From Actinoallomurus vinaceus (GTDB lineage Bacteria > Actinomycetota > Actinomycetes > Streptosporangiales > Streptosporangiaceae): DNA of 64,000 nucleotides. Below are positions 57,031 through 64,000 of this stretch, piece by piece. The stretch's first letter is position 1. The number at the start of each line of letters is the position of its first letter. Where the stretch lies: assembly GCF_039542055.1 (NCBI RefSeq), contig NZ_BAABHK010000001.1:682001-746000 (forward strand), read 5' to 3'. The position numbers were made by a program, and so were the translations under genes. The notes beneath the pieces are model-generated. The model searched no databases. It saw only the letters and a program-made list of their open reading frames with translations, and was not told where the DNA came from.

Positions 57031-57932
57031 GCTCCCAATGTTCGCAGCCGGTCGAGCGCGGCCGTCACCGAGGCCGCGGACGGCGGCCGCAGCGGCGATC
57101 GTACGGCGGCGTCGGCGATCAGACCGCGCTCGGCGAGCACCGCCTTGATCACGCTGGGGGACGGCTCGGCGAACAGGGCGTTCACCAGGGAGAGCAGGGT
57201 GTTGTGCAGGTCGAGGGCGCGGGCGGCGTCCCCGTCCCGTACGGCGTCGGCCATGGCGGCGAACGCGGCGGGCGCGACGTTCGCCGAGGCCGTGATGCCG
57301 CCCGCCGCGCCGAGCTGCAGGAGCGGGTAGAGGTACGCGTCGTCGCCGCCGAGGACGCCCTGTCCCTCGGCCAGCAGGGTGAGGGTGTCCGCGTCGATCG
57401 CTCCGGCACAGTGCTTGATCCCGGCGACGTGCTCGGTGGCGAGCAGCTTGAGGAGCGTCTCGGCGCGCAGGGTCTTTCCGGTGCGGTACGGGATGTTGTA
57501 GACGAGCAGCGGCACGCCGACCGCCGCGCCGATGGCCGCGAAGTGGTCGAGGACGCCTTCGTCGGTGGGGCGCACGTAGTACGGCACGACGGTGAGCAGC
57601 AGGTCCGCGGCGACGCCGCGGTCCACCGCCTGCCGGATCGACTCGTCGGTGCCGATCGTGCCCGCGCCGACGGTCAGCGGCGTGCCGTACGCGTCGCTGA
57701 TCCTCCGGCAGGTGCCGATCACGGTGCTGCGCTCGTCGGCGGTGAGCAGCGCGCCCTCGCCCGTGGTGGCGAGGACGACCAGTCCCGCGGCGCCCTCGTT
57801 GAGGACGTGGTGGGCCAGACGTTCGAGTGAGGGGACGTCGAGGGCCCCGTCGGATCCGAACGGCGTGACGAGAGGGACGTGGATCCCGCGCGGCATGGAA
57901 CCTTCCTTCGGAACGTGGATCCCGCGTGGCAT
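57027..57932 (-). CDS. Dihydrodipicolinate synthase/N-acetylneuraminate lyase family (DapA-like), duplicated start
   Basis: A class I aldolase with TIM barrel. Numbered from the inner ATG (57896), the residues coincide with E. coli DapA: Thr44-Thr45 (ATTGEG), Tyr133 (VYNIPYRTG), Arg138 and Schiff-base Lys161 (AGIKHCAG). So a true DHDPS reaction (pyruvate plus aspartate semialdehyde) is possible, though the LLM/EamA context hints at a specialised aldolase. The N-terminus is duplicated: MPRGIHVPKEGS then MPRGIHVP, and both ATGs (57932 and 57896) have the same GAAGGAAGGT. Protein length is 301 or 289 residues. Confidence 0.88.
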   Translation of the reverse strand: MPRGIHVPKEGSMPRGIHVPLVTPFGSDGALDVPSLERLAHHVLNEGAAGLVVLATTGEGALLTADERSTVIGTCRRISDAYGTPLTVGAGTIGTDESIRQAVDRGVAADLLLTVVPYYVRPTDEGVLDHFAAIGAAVGVPLLVYNIPYRTGKTLRAETLLKLLATEHVAGIKHCAGAIDADTLTLLAEGQGVLGGDDAYLYPLLQLGAAGGITASANVAPAAFAAMADAVRDGDAARALDLHNTLLSLVNALFAEPSPSVIKAVLAERGLIADAAVRSPLRPPSAASVTAALDRLRTLGA

Positions 57933-57945
57933 GAGACCTTCCTTC
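57877..57945 (-). repeat. 36-bp tandem duplication of a ribosome-binding site and start codon
   Basis: Two copies (57877-57909 and 57913-57945), exactly 36 bp apart and differing at a few positions, each contain GAAGGAAGGT, an ATG and the codons for PRGIHV. As 36 is a multiple of three, both starts are in frame. Confidence 0.9.
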
Positions 57946-58849
57946 AGCGGGTCGGGGCGAGGACGCCCGGGGCGTCGGGCGTGGCCACGGACGGGGTCCG
58001 GCGGCGGAGGCTGCCGAGGGCGACACCGCCGACGATGAGGCCGGCCGCGACGACGTCGGGGACGGTGATGTCCTCGCCGAGGACGAGTGCGGCCGAGGAC
58101 ATGCCGAACAGCGGCACGAGGAGCGAGTAGATCGCGACTTGGCCGGCGTCGTACCGGCGTAGTAGCCAGCCCCAGAGGCCGAATCCGACCAGCGTCGACA
58201 GGTAGGCGATGTAGGCGAGCGCGCCCAGGCCGCCCGGGGAGATGTGCGTCAGCGCGTGCAGGTCGGCGTGAGGCCCCTCGAAGATCAGGGACAGGGCGAG
58301 CAGCGGCAGCGGCGGCACGAGGCTGACCCAGACCATGAACGCGAACATGTCCGGCGGCTGCGCCTTACGCATGCCGATGTTGGCCAGCCCCCACATGCCC
58401 GCCGCGACGACGCAGAGCACGAACGCGAGCACCGGTCCGCCCTGGCCCAGCGAGACGGCGATCACCGCGATGCCGGTGAACGCTACGAGCATGCCCGCGA
58501 TCTGGGCACGTCGCATCCGCTCGCCCAGCATCGGGACGGCGAAGGCCGCGGTGAACAACGCCTGGGTCTGCAGGACGAGCGACGCCAGCCCGGCCGGCAT
58601 GCCCATGTGCATGCCGATGAACAGCAGGCCGAACTGTCCCACGCCGAGCGGCAGGCCGACGAGCGCCATCCGCCGCCAGGGGATCGCCGGCCGGCGGACG
58701 AACAGGACGGCGGGGAACGCCGCCGCGACGAAGCGCAGCGCGGCGAACAGCAGGGGCGGCAGGGCGCCGAGCCCGACGTGGATGACGACGAAGTTGATCC
58801 CCCAGATCGCGGCGATCATCACCGCGATGGCGACGTGGCGAGGTCTCAT
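57944..58849 (-). CDS. EamA/DMT family transporter
   Basis: A 301-residue, ten-helix transporter of the drug/metabolite superfamily (RhaT/YdcZ-like EamA repeats). The first repeat starts HVAIAVMIAAIWGINFVVIHVGLGALPPLLFAALRFVAAAFPA and the second FVLCVVAAGMWGLANIGMRKA. It probably exports a metabolite such as an amino acid. Eleven bp separate it from the dapA-like gene, in one operon. It is divergent from the LysR gene. Confidence 0.9.
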   Translation of the reverse strand: MRPRHVAIAVMIAAIWGINFVVIHVGLGALPPLLFAALRFVAAAFPAVLFVRRPAIPWRRMALVGLPLGVGQFGLLFIGMHMGMPAGLASLVLQTQALFTAAFAVPMLGERMRRAQIAGMLVAFTGIAVIAVSLGQGGPVLAFVLCVVAAGMWGLANIGMRKAQPPDMFAFMVWVSLVPPLPLLALSLIFEGPHADLHALTHISPGGLGALAYIAYLSTLVGFGLWGWLLRRYDAGQVAIYSLLVPLFGMSSAALVLGEDITVPDVVAAGLIVGGVALGSLRRRTPSVATPDAPGVLAPTR

Positions 58850-58909
58850 GTCCTCGATCGTCGCTGCGCACGACGTTTTAGGACAAGCGAATCTTTCTTA
58901 AGGTCTCCG

Positions 58910-58924
58910 TGTAGCATGGCTACA
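58910..58924. promoter_or_regulatory. Palindrome at the lysR start
   Basis: TGTAGCATGGCTACA is a perfect inverted repeat with a 3-bp centre, ending on the first base of the LysR ATG. It contains TAGCAT (58912-58917), a -10-like hexamer 7 bp before that ATG, suggesting a leaderless transcript. LysR autoregulation of the 74-bp divergent region is likely. No Shine-Dalgarno is seen. Confidence 0.45.
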
Positions 58925-59853
58925 TGTTGGATCTGGAGCGGCTGCGCGCCCTCAACGCGGTGGCCATGTACGGTTCCGTCAGCGCCGCCGCCGAGGTGCT
59001 GCACGTCACGACGTCCGCCGTCTCCCAGCAGGTCGCCAAGCTGGAGCGGGAGACCGGGCAGAAGCTCCTGGAGCGCAACGGTCGCGGCGTCCGCCTCACC
59101 GACGCCGCCGCCCTCCTCGCCGCGCACGCCGAGCGCATCCTCGCCATGGTCGAGGCGGCCGAGACCGACCTGGAGGCCCACCGCGGGGCCGTCGTCGGGG
59201 AGCTCTCGGTCGCGGCGTTCCCCACCGCCGCGCGCGGCCTGATGCCGCCCGCGCTGGCCCTCCTCGCCAAGGAGCACCCCCGCCTGACCGTCTCCCTCCG
59301 CGAACAGGAGCCGCACTCGGCCGTGCCCCTCATCGCGCGCGGCGAGATCGACCTCGGCATCGTGCAGGACTGGTTCAACGTGCCACTCGCGATCCCGGAC
59401 GGGCTGGTCAAGGCGCCGTTGCTCGACGACGTCGCGGACGTGGCACTGCCCGCCGACCACCCGCTCGCCGGCCGCGACGTCATCGACCTGGACGACGTGC
59501 GCGGCGGGGCGTGGATCGCCCAGTCGGCTGGCGCGATCTGCCGCGACTGGCTCGAGCACACCCTCCGCTCCGCCGGCCTCGAGCCGAGGATCAACCACAC
59601 CGCCGACGAGTACGCGACCCAGCTCGCCCTCGTCGCCGCCGGTCTGGGCTGCGCCGTCCTGCCGCGCCTCGGGCGCTGCGACGTGCCGCCGGGCGTCCGC
59701 ATCGTCGCCGTACGCCCCGCGCTGACCCGTCACGTGTACGGCATCTGGCGCGCCGAGGCGGCCCGCCGCCCCGCCATCCGTACGGCCGTCGCCGCCCTCC
59801 GTACCGCCGCCGGCATGGGGAATCTCGAACTCGCCGCCGAAATCGCCGGGTAA
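58924..59853 (+). CDS. LysR family transcriptional regulator
   Basis: A 309-residue regulator. The N-terminal HTH is LRALNAVAMYGSVSAAAEVLHVTTSAVSQQVAKLERETGQKLLERNGRGVRLT, and the C-terminal periplasmic-binding-like effector domain starts near GELSVAAFPTAARGLMPPAL. It is divergent from the EamA/dapA-like/LLM operon and probably controls it. The stop codon lies in the loop of a small hairpin (GCCGGG...CCCGGC, 59845-59861) that may serve as terminator. Confidence 0.92.
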   Translation: MLDLERLRALNAVAMYGSVSAAAEVLHVTTSAVSQQVAKLERETGQKLLERNGRGVRLTDAAALLAAHAERILAMVEAAETDLEAHRGAVVGELSVAAFPTAARGLMPPALALLAKEHPRLTVSLREQEPHSAVPLIARGEIDLGIVQDWFNVPLAIPDGLVKAPLLDDVADVALPADHPLAGRDVIDLDDVRGGAWIAQSAGAICRDWLEHTLRSAGLEPRINHTADEYATQLALVAAGLGCAVLPRLGRCDVPPGVRIVAVRPALTRHVYGIWRAEAARRPAIRTAVAALRTAAGMGNLELAAEIAG

Positions 59854-60066
59854 TACCCGGCTGAGCAGGGCGGAAGCGCCGCGGAAATTCTCTTTTCCGT
59901 CTTCCGGCGTCGTCGCGTTCCCGCAGGTCAGCGCCGAATGTGAACAGCATGTTCGCGTTTGCCCCGCCCGAATCCGCCGGTGAGGATGAGAGCACCGCGA
60001 AACCGGCCCCGAAAAGGGTCTGTTCGCCATGCCCGCATTCCGTCGCGCATTCCAGGGGGAGACGCC

Positions 60067-60912
60067 ATGCCGATACTGGTCACCGGAGCGACCGGCACCG
60101 TCGGGAGCAGCCTCGTCCGTCAACTCGTGGCCGCGGGTCACGAGGTACGGGCCGTGACCCGGGACCCCGGCTCCCGGGCGGCGGCCGCCCTGCCCGCGCG
60201 GGCCGAGGTGGTCGCGGGCGACTTCGGCCGGCCCGAGACCCTCGTCCCCGCCCTGCGCGGGATCGACCGGATGCACCTCGTCGCCATCGGCGAGTCGCTG
60301 ACCACCGGACGACGGATCCTCGACCTGGCCGAGGAGGCCGGCGTACGGCGTGTGGTGCACCTCGGCCACAACGACCCCGGCCGCGACGACGACGATCCCA
60401 TCGAGTCGGACCATCGCGCCCTGCACAAGGCCATCGAGAACTCCGGCCTGGAGTGGACGCACATCTTCCCCGGTGAGTTCATGGCCAACACCCGGGAGTG
60501 GGTCGCGTCGATCCGGACGGAGAGCGTCGTCCGGGCGCCGTTCGGCGACTGGACCAGCGCGATGGTCCACGAGGCCGACATCGCCGCCGTCGCCATGGCC
60601 GCCCTGCTCGACGAGGGCCACGCGGGGAAGACCTACGTCCCGACCGGACCGGAGCCGGTACGACGCCGCGACGCCGTGCGGATGATCGGCGACGCCATCG
60701 GCCGGGAGGTCCGCTTCATCGAGCTGACCCCCGAGGAGGCCCGCGAACACTGGAAGGACCGGTACCCCGAGCAGGTCATCGAGTGGTTCCTGGAGATGGG
60801 CCGGTACCTCGACGGCAACGCCTGGGTCTCGCCCACCGTCGAGGAGGTCACCGGCCGCCCCGGCCGCACGTTCGCCCAGTGGGCGACCGACCACGCCACC
60901 GACTTCCGCTGA
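60067..60912 (+). CDS. NAD(P)H-binding protein, NmrA-like atypical SDR
   Basis: A 281-residue protein of the NmrA/QOR2-like group. The nucleotide motif is PILVTGATGTVGSSLVRQLVAAGHEVRAVTRDP, typical of atypical SDRs; the YxxxK pair is absent, as in the group. WTHIFPGEFMANTREWV and AMVHEADIAAVAMAAL match family blocks. ATG 60067 has GGGGGAG upstream. The preceding 213-bp gap contains nothing else I recognise. The function may be redox sensing or an oxidoreductase of unknown substrate. Confidence 0.87.
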   Translation: MPILVTGATGTVGSSLVRQLVAAGHEVRAVTRDPGSRAAAALPARAEVVAGDFGRPETLVPALRGIDRMHLVAIGESLTTGRRILDLAEEAGVRRVVHLGHNDPGRDDDDPIESDHRALHKAIENSGLEWTHIFPGEFMANTREWVASIRTESVVRAPFGDWTSAMVHEADIAAVAMAALLDEGHAGKTYVPTGPEPVRRRDAVRMIGDAIGREVRFIELTPEEAREHWKDRYPEQVIEWFLEMGRYLDGNAWVSPTVEEVTGRPGRTFAQWATDHATDFR

Positions 60913-60955
60913 CCCGGACGATTCCGTGACCGCCCGGGTCGTCTCGGCGGGCACG

Positions 60956-61771
60956 TCAGCCCTTGATGAAGTCGAGCAGGTCGGCGTTGAGCTCGTCGTG
61001 GTGGCTGGCGAAGATGCCGTGTCCGGCGGTGGGGTACTCCTTGTACACGGTGCCCGGGATGAGCTCGGCGCTGCGGCGGCCGGTCACGTCCACCGGTGCG
61101 GAGAAGTCGGCGGCGCCGTGGACGACCAGGGTGGGGATGGTGATCTCGCGCAGTCCCGCGCGGTGGTCGGCGTGGAACAGCGCGTGCTGGAACCTCAGCA
61201 CCGCCCACGGTGAGGTGGCCTCGCACGCCCGGATCATCCAGTCGATGAGGGCCGGGGACACCGCCGGGCCGAGGTGGGTCGCGAAGAAGACCTGTGCCTG
61301 GTCGGAGAGCCACTTCGGCCGGTCGGCGCGGATCTTGGCGTCCATGGCGTCGAAAAGGGCCTCCGGAATGCCGGCCGGATTGTCGTCGGTCAGCTTCAGG
61401 AAGGGCATCATCGCGGAGATGAACACCGCGCGGTCGACGCGCTCCTCGCCGTGGCGGGCGAGGTAGCGGGCCACCTCGGCGCCACCCAGCGAGTGACCGA
61501 CGAGGATGACGTCCCGCAGGTCGAGGTGCTCTATCAGCGCGGCCAGGTCGTCGGCGGTGGTGTCCAGGTCGTATCCGCCAGAGGGGCGGTCCGAACGCCC
61601 GTGGCCACGCCGGTCCAGCGCGATGCACCGGTACCCCCGCTCGGCGAAGAAGGGGATCTGGTACTCCCACATGTCGGTGCTGAGCATGCAGCTGGCGACG
61701 AAGACGATGGGTCGGCCCTGACCGTAGTCCTCGTACGCCAGGCGGGTCCCGTCAGTGGTCTCGAAGAACAT
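60956..61771 (-). CDS. Alpha/beta hydrolase (non-haem chloroperoxidase/esterase type)
   Basis: A 271-residue hydrolase. It opens MFFETTDGTRLAYEDYGQGRPIVFVASCMLSTDMW, close to the aryl-esterase/perhydrolase group. The nucleophile is in VGHSLGGAEVARYLARHG, the Asp in VVHGAADFSAPVDVTGR, and the His in TAGHGIFASH. ATG 61771 has GGGAG at 8 bp; an upstream start at 61798 is less likely. It is convergent with the NmrA-like gene and divergent from the ECF sigma gene. The substrate is unknown. Confidence 0.9.
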   Translation of the reverse strand: MFFETTDGTRLAYEDYGQGRPIVFVASCMLSTDMWEYQIPFFAERGYRCIALDRRGHGRSDRPSGGYDLDTTADDLAALIEHLDLRDVILVGHSLGGAEVARYLARHGEERVDRAVFISAMMPFLKLTDDNPAGIPEALFDAMDAKIRADRPKWLSDQAQVFFATHLGPAVSPALIDWMIRACEATSPWAVLRFQHALFHADHRAGLREITIPTLVVHGAADFSAPVDVTGRRSAELIPGTVYKEYPTAGHGIFASHHDELNADLLDFIKG

Positions 61772-61971
61772 CGGTTCGCTCCCTCTCGTGAATCTCACGT
61801 TCCCTGACGTCGTGAAGCGTCTCAGCGGAGAGGGAGCCGGGTCGATTACGTCACAGGTAACAGGCGGGCCTACCTCCTGATCTGATCTTCTTCGGACCGA
61901 GCGGTAAACGCCGGACGGACCGTCGGAAGTACTGGTGAAAGGTCACCGACTCACCGAAGGGCAGGGATTCC

Positions 61972-62532
61972 ATGGACGACTCCGAGGATTCCCGGAAACG
62001 CTTCACCGAGCTCTACGACGAGAACTACCGGCGCGTGCTCGGCTACGTGACCACTCGTACCGAGCCGCACCTGGCGGAGGACATCGTCAGCGAGACGTTC
62101 GTGGTCGCGTGGCGCCGCCTGGACCACATCCGCGAGCCGGCGCTGCCCTGGCTCATCGGCGTGGCCCGCAACCTGCTGCTCAAGCAGCGGGACAGCGGCT
62201 TCCGAAGACGCGCGCTGGCCGATCGGGTCGCCGCGATGACCACTGACGAGGACCTCGTGGCGTGGGACGTCGCGGACCACGTCGTCGAGCGGGACAGAGC
62301 CCTGGCGGCCGTCGCCGGGATGTCCGAGGCCGACCTCGACGTGCTCTCGCTCGTTATGTGGCACGGCCTGGCCCCCCGCGAGGCTGCCAAGGTCGTCGGC
62401 TGCTCGACGGCGGCGTTCTTCGTCCGCCTGCACCGTGCCCGGCGTCGCCTCGCCAAGGCGATCGACAGCGCCCCCGCGTCCCGTACCCGCCGCCACGCCG
62501 CCTCCCGCGCCGCCGACAAGGCCGCTCGATGA
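61972..62532 (+). CDS. ECF RNA polymerase sigma factor
   Basis: A 186-residue sigma factor. Region 2 is RFTELYDENYRRVLGYVTTRTEPHLAEDIVSETFVVAWRRLDHIREPALPWLIGVARNLLL; region 4 is MSEADLDVLSLVMWHGLAPREAAKVVGCSTAAFFVRLHRARRRL. The subtype is the one usually paired with CU044_5270-type membrane proteins in actinobacteria, as here. GGGCAGGG precedes ATG 61972. Its stop overlaps an in-frame ATG of the partner gene (ATGA at 62529). Confidence 0.92.
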   Translation: MDDSEDSRKRFTELYDENYRRVLGYVTTRTEPHLAEDIVSETFVVAWRRLDHIREPALPWLIGVARNLLLKQRDSGFRRRALADRVAAMTTDEDLVAWDVADHVVERDRALAAVAGMSEADLDVLSLVMWHGLAPREAAKVVGCSTAAFFVRLHRARRRLAKAIDSAPASRTRRHAASRAADKAAR

Positions 62533-62546
62533 ACTCTGGAGCTCAG

Positions 62547-63722
62547 ATGAACGACAACGCCGAAGACATGTTCCGTACGCTCAAGCCCAGGGGCCTGGAC
62601 ACCATGGTCGCCGAGGCGCACGCCCGCCGCCGCGAGGAGGATCTCGCCAAGGCATGGGACGGCAGCGGATCCGACCGCGTCGTTTCCGTACCGACCGCGC
62701 GGCGCCGGATGCCGCGCGTGCTGGTGGCCGGTCTCGCCGCCGGCGCGGTCGCCGCCACTGCGGCGGGCGTCATCGTCGCCACCGACGGCTCGCGAGGCGC
62801 CGGAGGGAGCCGACCGGCCCCATCGGGGACCGTACGGATCATGGACGCGCGCGCCGTGCTCCTGGCCAGTGCCGACAGCGCCGCCAAGGCGCCCGCCACC
62901 AGCGGGGCCTACTGGTACACCCGCGAACGCGAGACCGGCCGGATCAGTCCTCCGACGCCCGAGGAGCAGAAGGCGATCGCCAAGAGGATCGGCAAGGCGA
63001 AACTCTGGCGTGGACTGGCCTCCCCACCCCTCAGCGCGTCCGTGAGCAAGACGCAGGACAGCTGGTACGGCCGCAACCGCCACGACCGTACGATCGTCGG
63101 CATCGACCCCAAGATCTCCTTTCCTACACCGGCCGACGAGGCCAAGTGGAAGAGGATGAGCCTCCGGGAGAAGCGGCACTGGGATCTGGACATGACCGCG
63201 AAGCCGCAGGTCAACAACTACAACTTCGCGGATCTCAAGCTATCTCTCACCCAGCGGGACAAGACGATCGAGGCGCTGGCGAAGCTGCCGTCCGACCCGG
63301 CGGCCCTCGAGAGGGTGATGCGCACCTGGTTCAAGCACGAGAATCAGCTGGCGCAACAGCACGACGGCGAGCCGATGGGCGACGACTTCTCCCAGTACGT
63401 CTTCGGCGAGGCGCAGGACCTGCTGGCCGGGCCGCTGACGCCGGGCGCGAAAGCCGCGCTGTACCGGCTGCTCGCCAAGCAGCCGGGCATCCGCTATCTC
63501 GGCACGGCCACCGACCCGATGGGCCGCAGGGGCGCGGTCCTGGCGCTGGGCAGCGGCGGCGATGCCGTCCGGCAGGCCAAGAGCGACGGGGAGATCCGTC
63601 TGATCGTCGACCCGAACACGGGGCGACTCCTCGCTCAGGAGTCCGGGGACCGCAAGGCTCCCTCCCTGACCATGACGTACGAGGCGATGGGCTGGGTGAA
63701 CTCCCTCGGCGCCCGTCCCTGA
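62547..63722 (+). CDS. CU044_5270 family membrane protein, likely sigma-factor partner
   Basis: A 391-residue protein with a 55-residue cytoplasmic N-terminus (MFRTLKPRGLDTMVAEAHARRREEDL), one transmembrane helix (VLVAGLAAGAVAATAAGVIVATDG) and a 310-residue extracytoplasmic domain (SGAYWYTRERET...). This is the CU044_5270 pattern, genes that follow ECF sigma factors; the short N-terminus may hold an anti-sigma contact. ATG 62547 has GGAG at 5 bp; ATG 62529, overlapping the sigma stop, is an in-frame alternative. Confidence 0.82.
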   Translation: MNDNAEDMFRTLKPRGLDTMVAEAHARRREEDLAKAWDGSGSDRVVSVPTARRRMPRVLVAGLAAGAVAATAAGVIVATDGSRGAGGSRPAPSGTVRIMDARAVLLASADSAAKAPATSGAYWYTRERETGRISPPTPEEQKAIAKRIGKAKLWRGLASPPLSASVSKTQDSWYGRNRHDRTIVGIDPKISFPTPADEAKWKRMSLREKRHWDLDMTAKPQVNNYNFADLKLSLTQRDKTIEALAKLPSDPAALERVMRTWFKHENQLAQQHDGEPMGDDFSQYVFGEAQDLLAGPLTPGAKAALYRLLAKQPGIRYLGTATDPMGRRGAVLALGSGGDAVRQAKSDGEIRLIVDPNTGRLLAQESGDRKAPSLTMTYEAMGWVNSLGARP

Positions 63723-63740
63723 ACCGTCCGTTCCCGAACC

Positions 63741-63775
63741 GCGCCCTGGGCAGCCTCGGGGGAGGCCCAGGGCGC
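63741..63775 (+). terminator. Terminator after the sigma-factor operon
   Basis: GCGCCCTGGGC (63741-63751) pairs perfectly with GCCCAGGGCGC (63765-63775); GCCTC/GGGAGG-type pairing extends inside the loop. It starts 19 bp after the stop. Confidence 0.85.
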
Positions 63776-63803
63776 GCCGCCGACCGACGGGCGACCGGGC
63801 CGA

Positions 63804-63819
63804 CCTGACGAAAGTCAGG
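63804..63819. promoter_or_regulatory. Inverted repeat upstream of the ABC gene
   Basis: CCTGAC-GAAA-GTCAGG (63804-63819) is a perfect 6-bp inverted repeat. A second, GGTGCC-N13-GGCACC, follows within about 30 bp. Placed 85 bp before the ABC gene, they suit response-regulator or repressor binding, but the regulator is not in the window. Confidence 0.4.
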
Positions 63820-63902
63820 GGCCCGTGGTGCCGATCGTGCGATGTGGCACCGGTCCGCCGGACCCTAGGTTCGCACCCACGGATAGCGACCGGGGAGAGG
63901 CG

Positions 63903-64000
63903 ATGATCACCCTTCGTGGGCTGACCAAGCGGTACGGGGAGACGACGGCGGTGCGGGACTTGTCGCTGGACGTCCTGCCGGGCCGGGTCACCGGGTTCCT
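63903..64000 (+). CDS. ABC transporter ATP-binding protein, N-terminal fragment
   Basis: Only 32 residues are inside the window: MITLRGLTKRYGETTAVRDL then SLDVLPGRVTGFL. This is the standard beginning of an ABC exporter ATPase just before Walker A (expected next as GPNGAGKST). GGGGAGAGG lies before ATG 63903. The rest of the gene lies beyond the right edge. Confidence 0.85.
   Translation, partial: MITLRGLTKRYGETTAVRDLSLDVLPGRVTGF

Overview
The window is uniformly G+C-rich, with GTG and TTG starts, 4-bp stop/start overlaps and actinobacterial families throughout (DUF574 methyltransferase, DUF6247, CU044_5270 family, F420-dependent LLM oxidoreductase, Rex-hem operon, bS22). It reads as chromosomal DNA of a filamentous actinomycete. 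Streptosporangiales/Thermomonosporaceae is my best guess, inferred from family content only. No rRNA, tRNA, CRISPR array, intact transposase or phage gene was found.

Layout. 1-6.4 kb: regulator/oxidoreductase pairs (PadR with two SDRs, TetR with one SDR) around mutY. 6.4-9 kb: disA and radA, maintenance genes. 9-15 kb: secreted SGNH hydrolase, methyltransferase, sugar-phosphate isomerase-like protein, a TetR-ABC exporter set and proline dehydrogenase. 15-22 kb: two tandem paralogous secreted subtilisins of about 1,100 residues, placed between proline dehydrogenase and proC. 23-25 kb: DNA glycosylase and a DUF6247/ParE-like pair. 25-26.3 kb: tryptophanyl-tRNA synthetase behind a complete trp-type attenuator with a 12-residue leader peptide. 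26-32 kb: esterase, FadR-type regulator with an MFS exporter, acuC and a phosphatase-like gene. 32-34.4 kb: small HTH protein, the 32-residue bS22, epimerase and acyltransferase. 34.4-38.3 kb: an accessory block (XRE regulator, SDR remnant, two aldo/keto reductases) that seems to separate the acyltransferase from the HAD phosphatase and ECF sigma factor. 40-50 kb: membrane-ABM fusion, glutaredoxin, then rex-hemA-hemC-hemD-hemB, a Prim-Pol-like gene and hemL (5-aminolevulinate and porphyrin synthesis under Rex redox control). 49.8-52 kb: a mosaic with a copy of the hemL 3' end, two decayed HEPN genes, an intact nucleotidyltransferase (MNT) gene and a spore-associated-protein-A-like secreted gene. 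52-64 kb: PH-domain membrane pair, MFS pump, LLM oxidoreductase/dapA-like/EamA operon with a divergent LysR gene, NmrA-like and alpha/beta-hydrolase genes, an ECF sigma factor with a membrane partner, and the start of an ABC transporter.

Most notable: (1) the trpS attenuator; (2) repeated tandem duplication of gene ends that carries stop codons (tetR, membrane protein/glycosylase, esterase, HAD phosphatase) and, once, a Shine-Dalgarno plus start codon (dapA-like gene); (3) the hemL/MNT/HEPN mosaic; (4) well-defined operators for PadR, TetR, FadR-type, MerR-type and Rex regulators.
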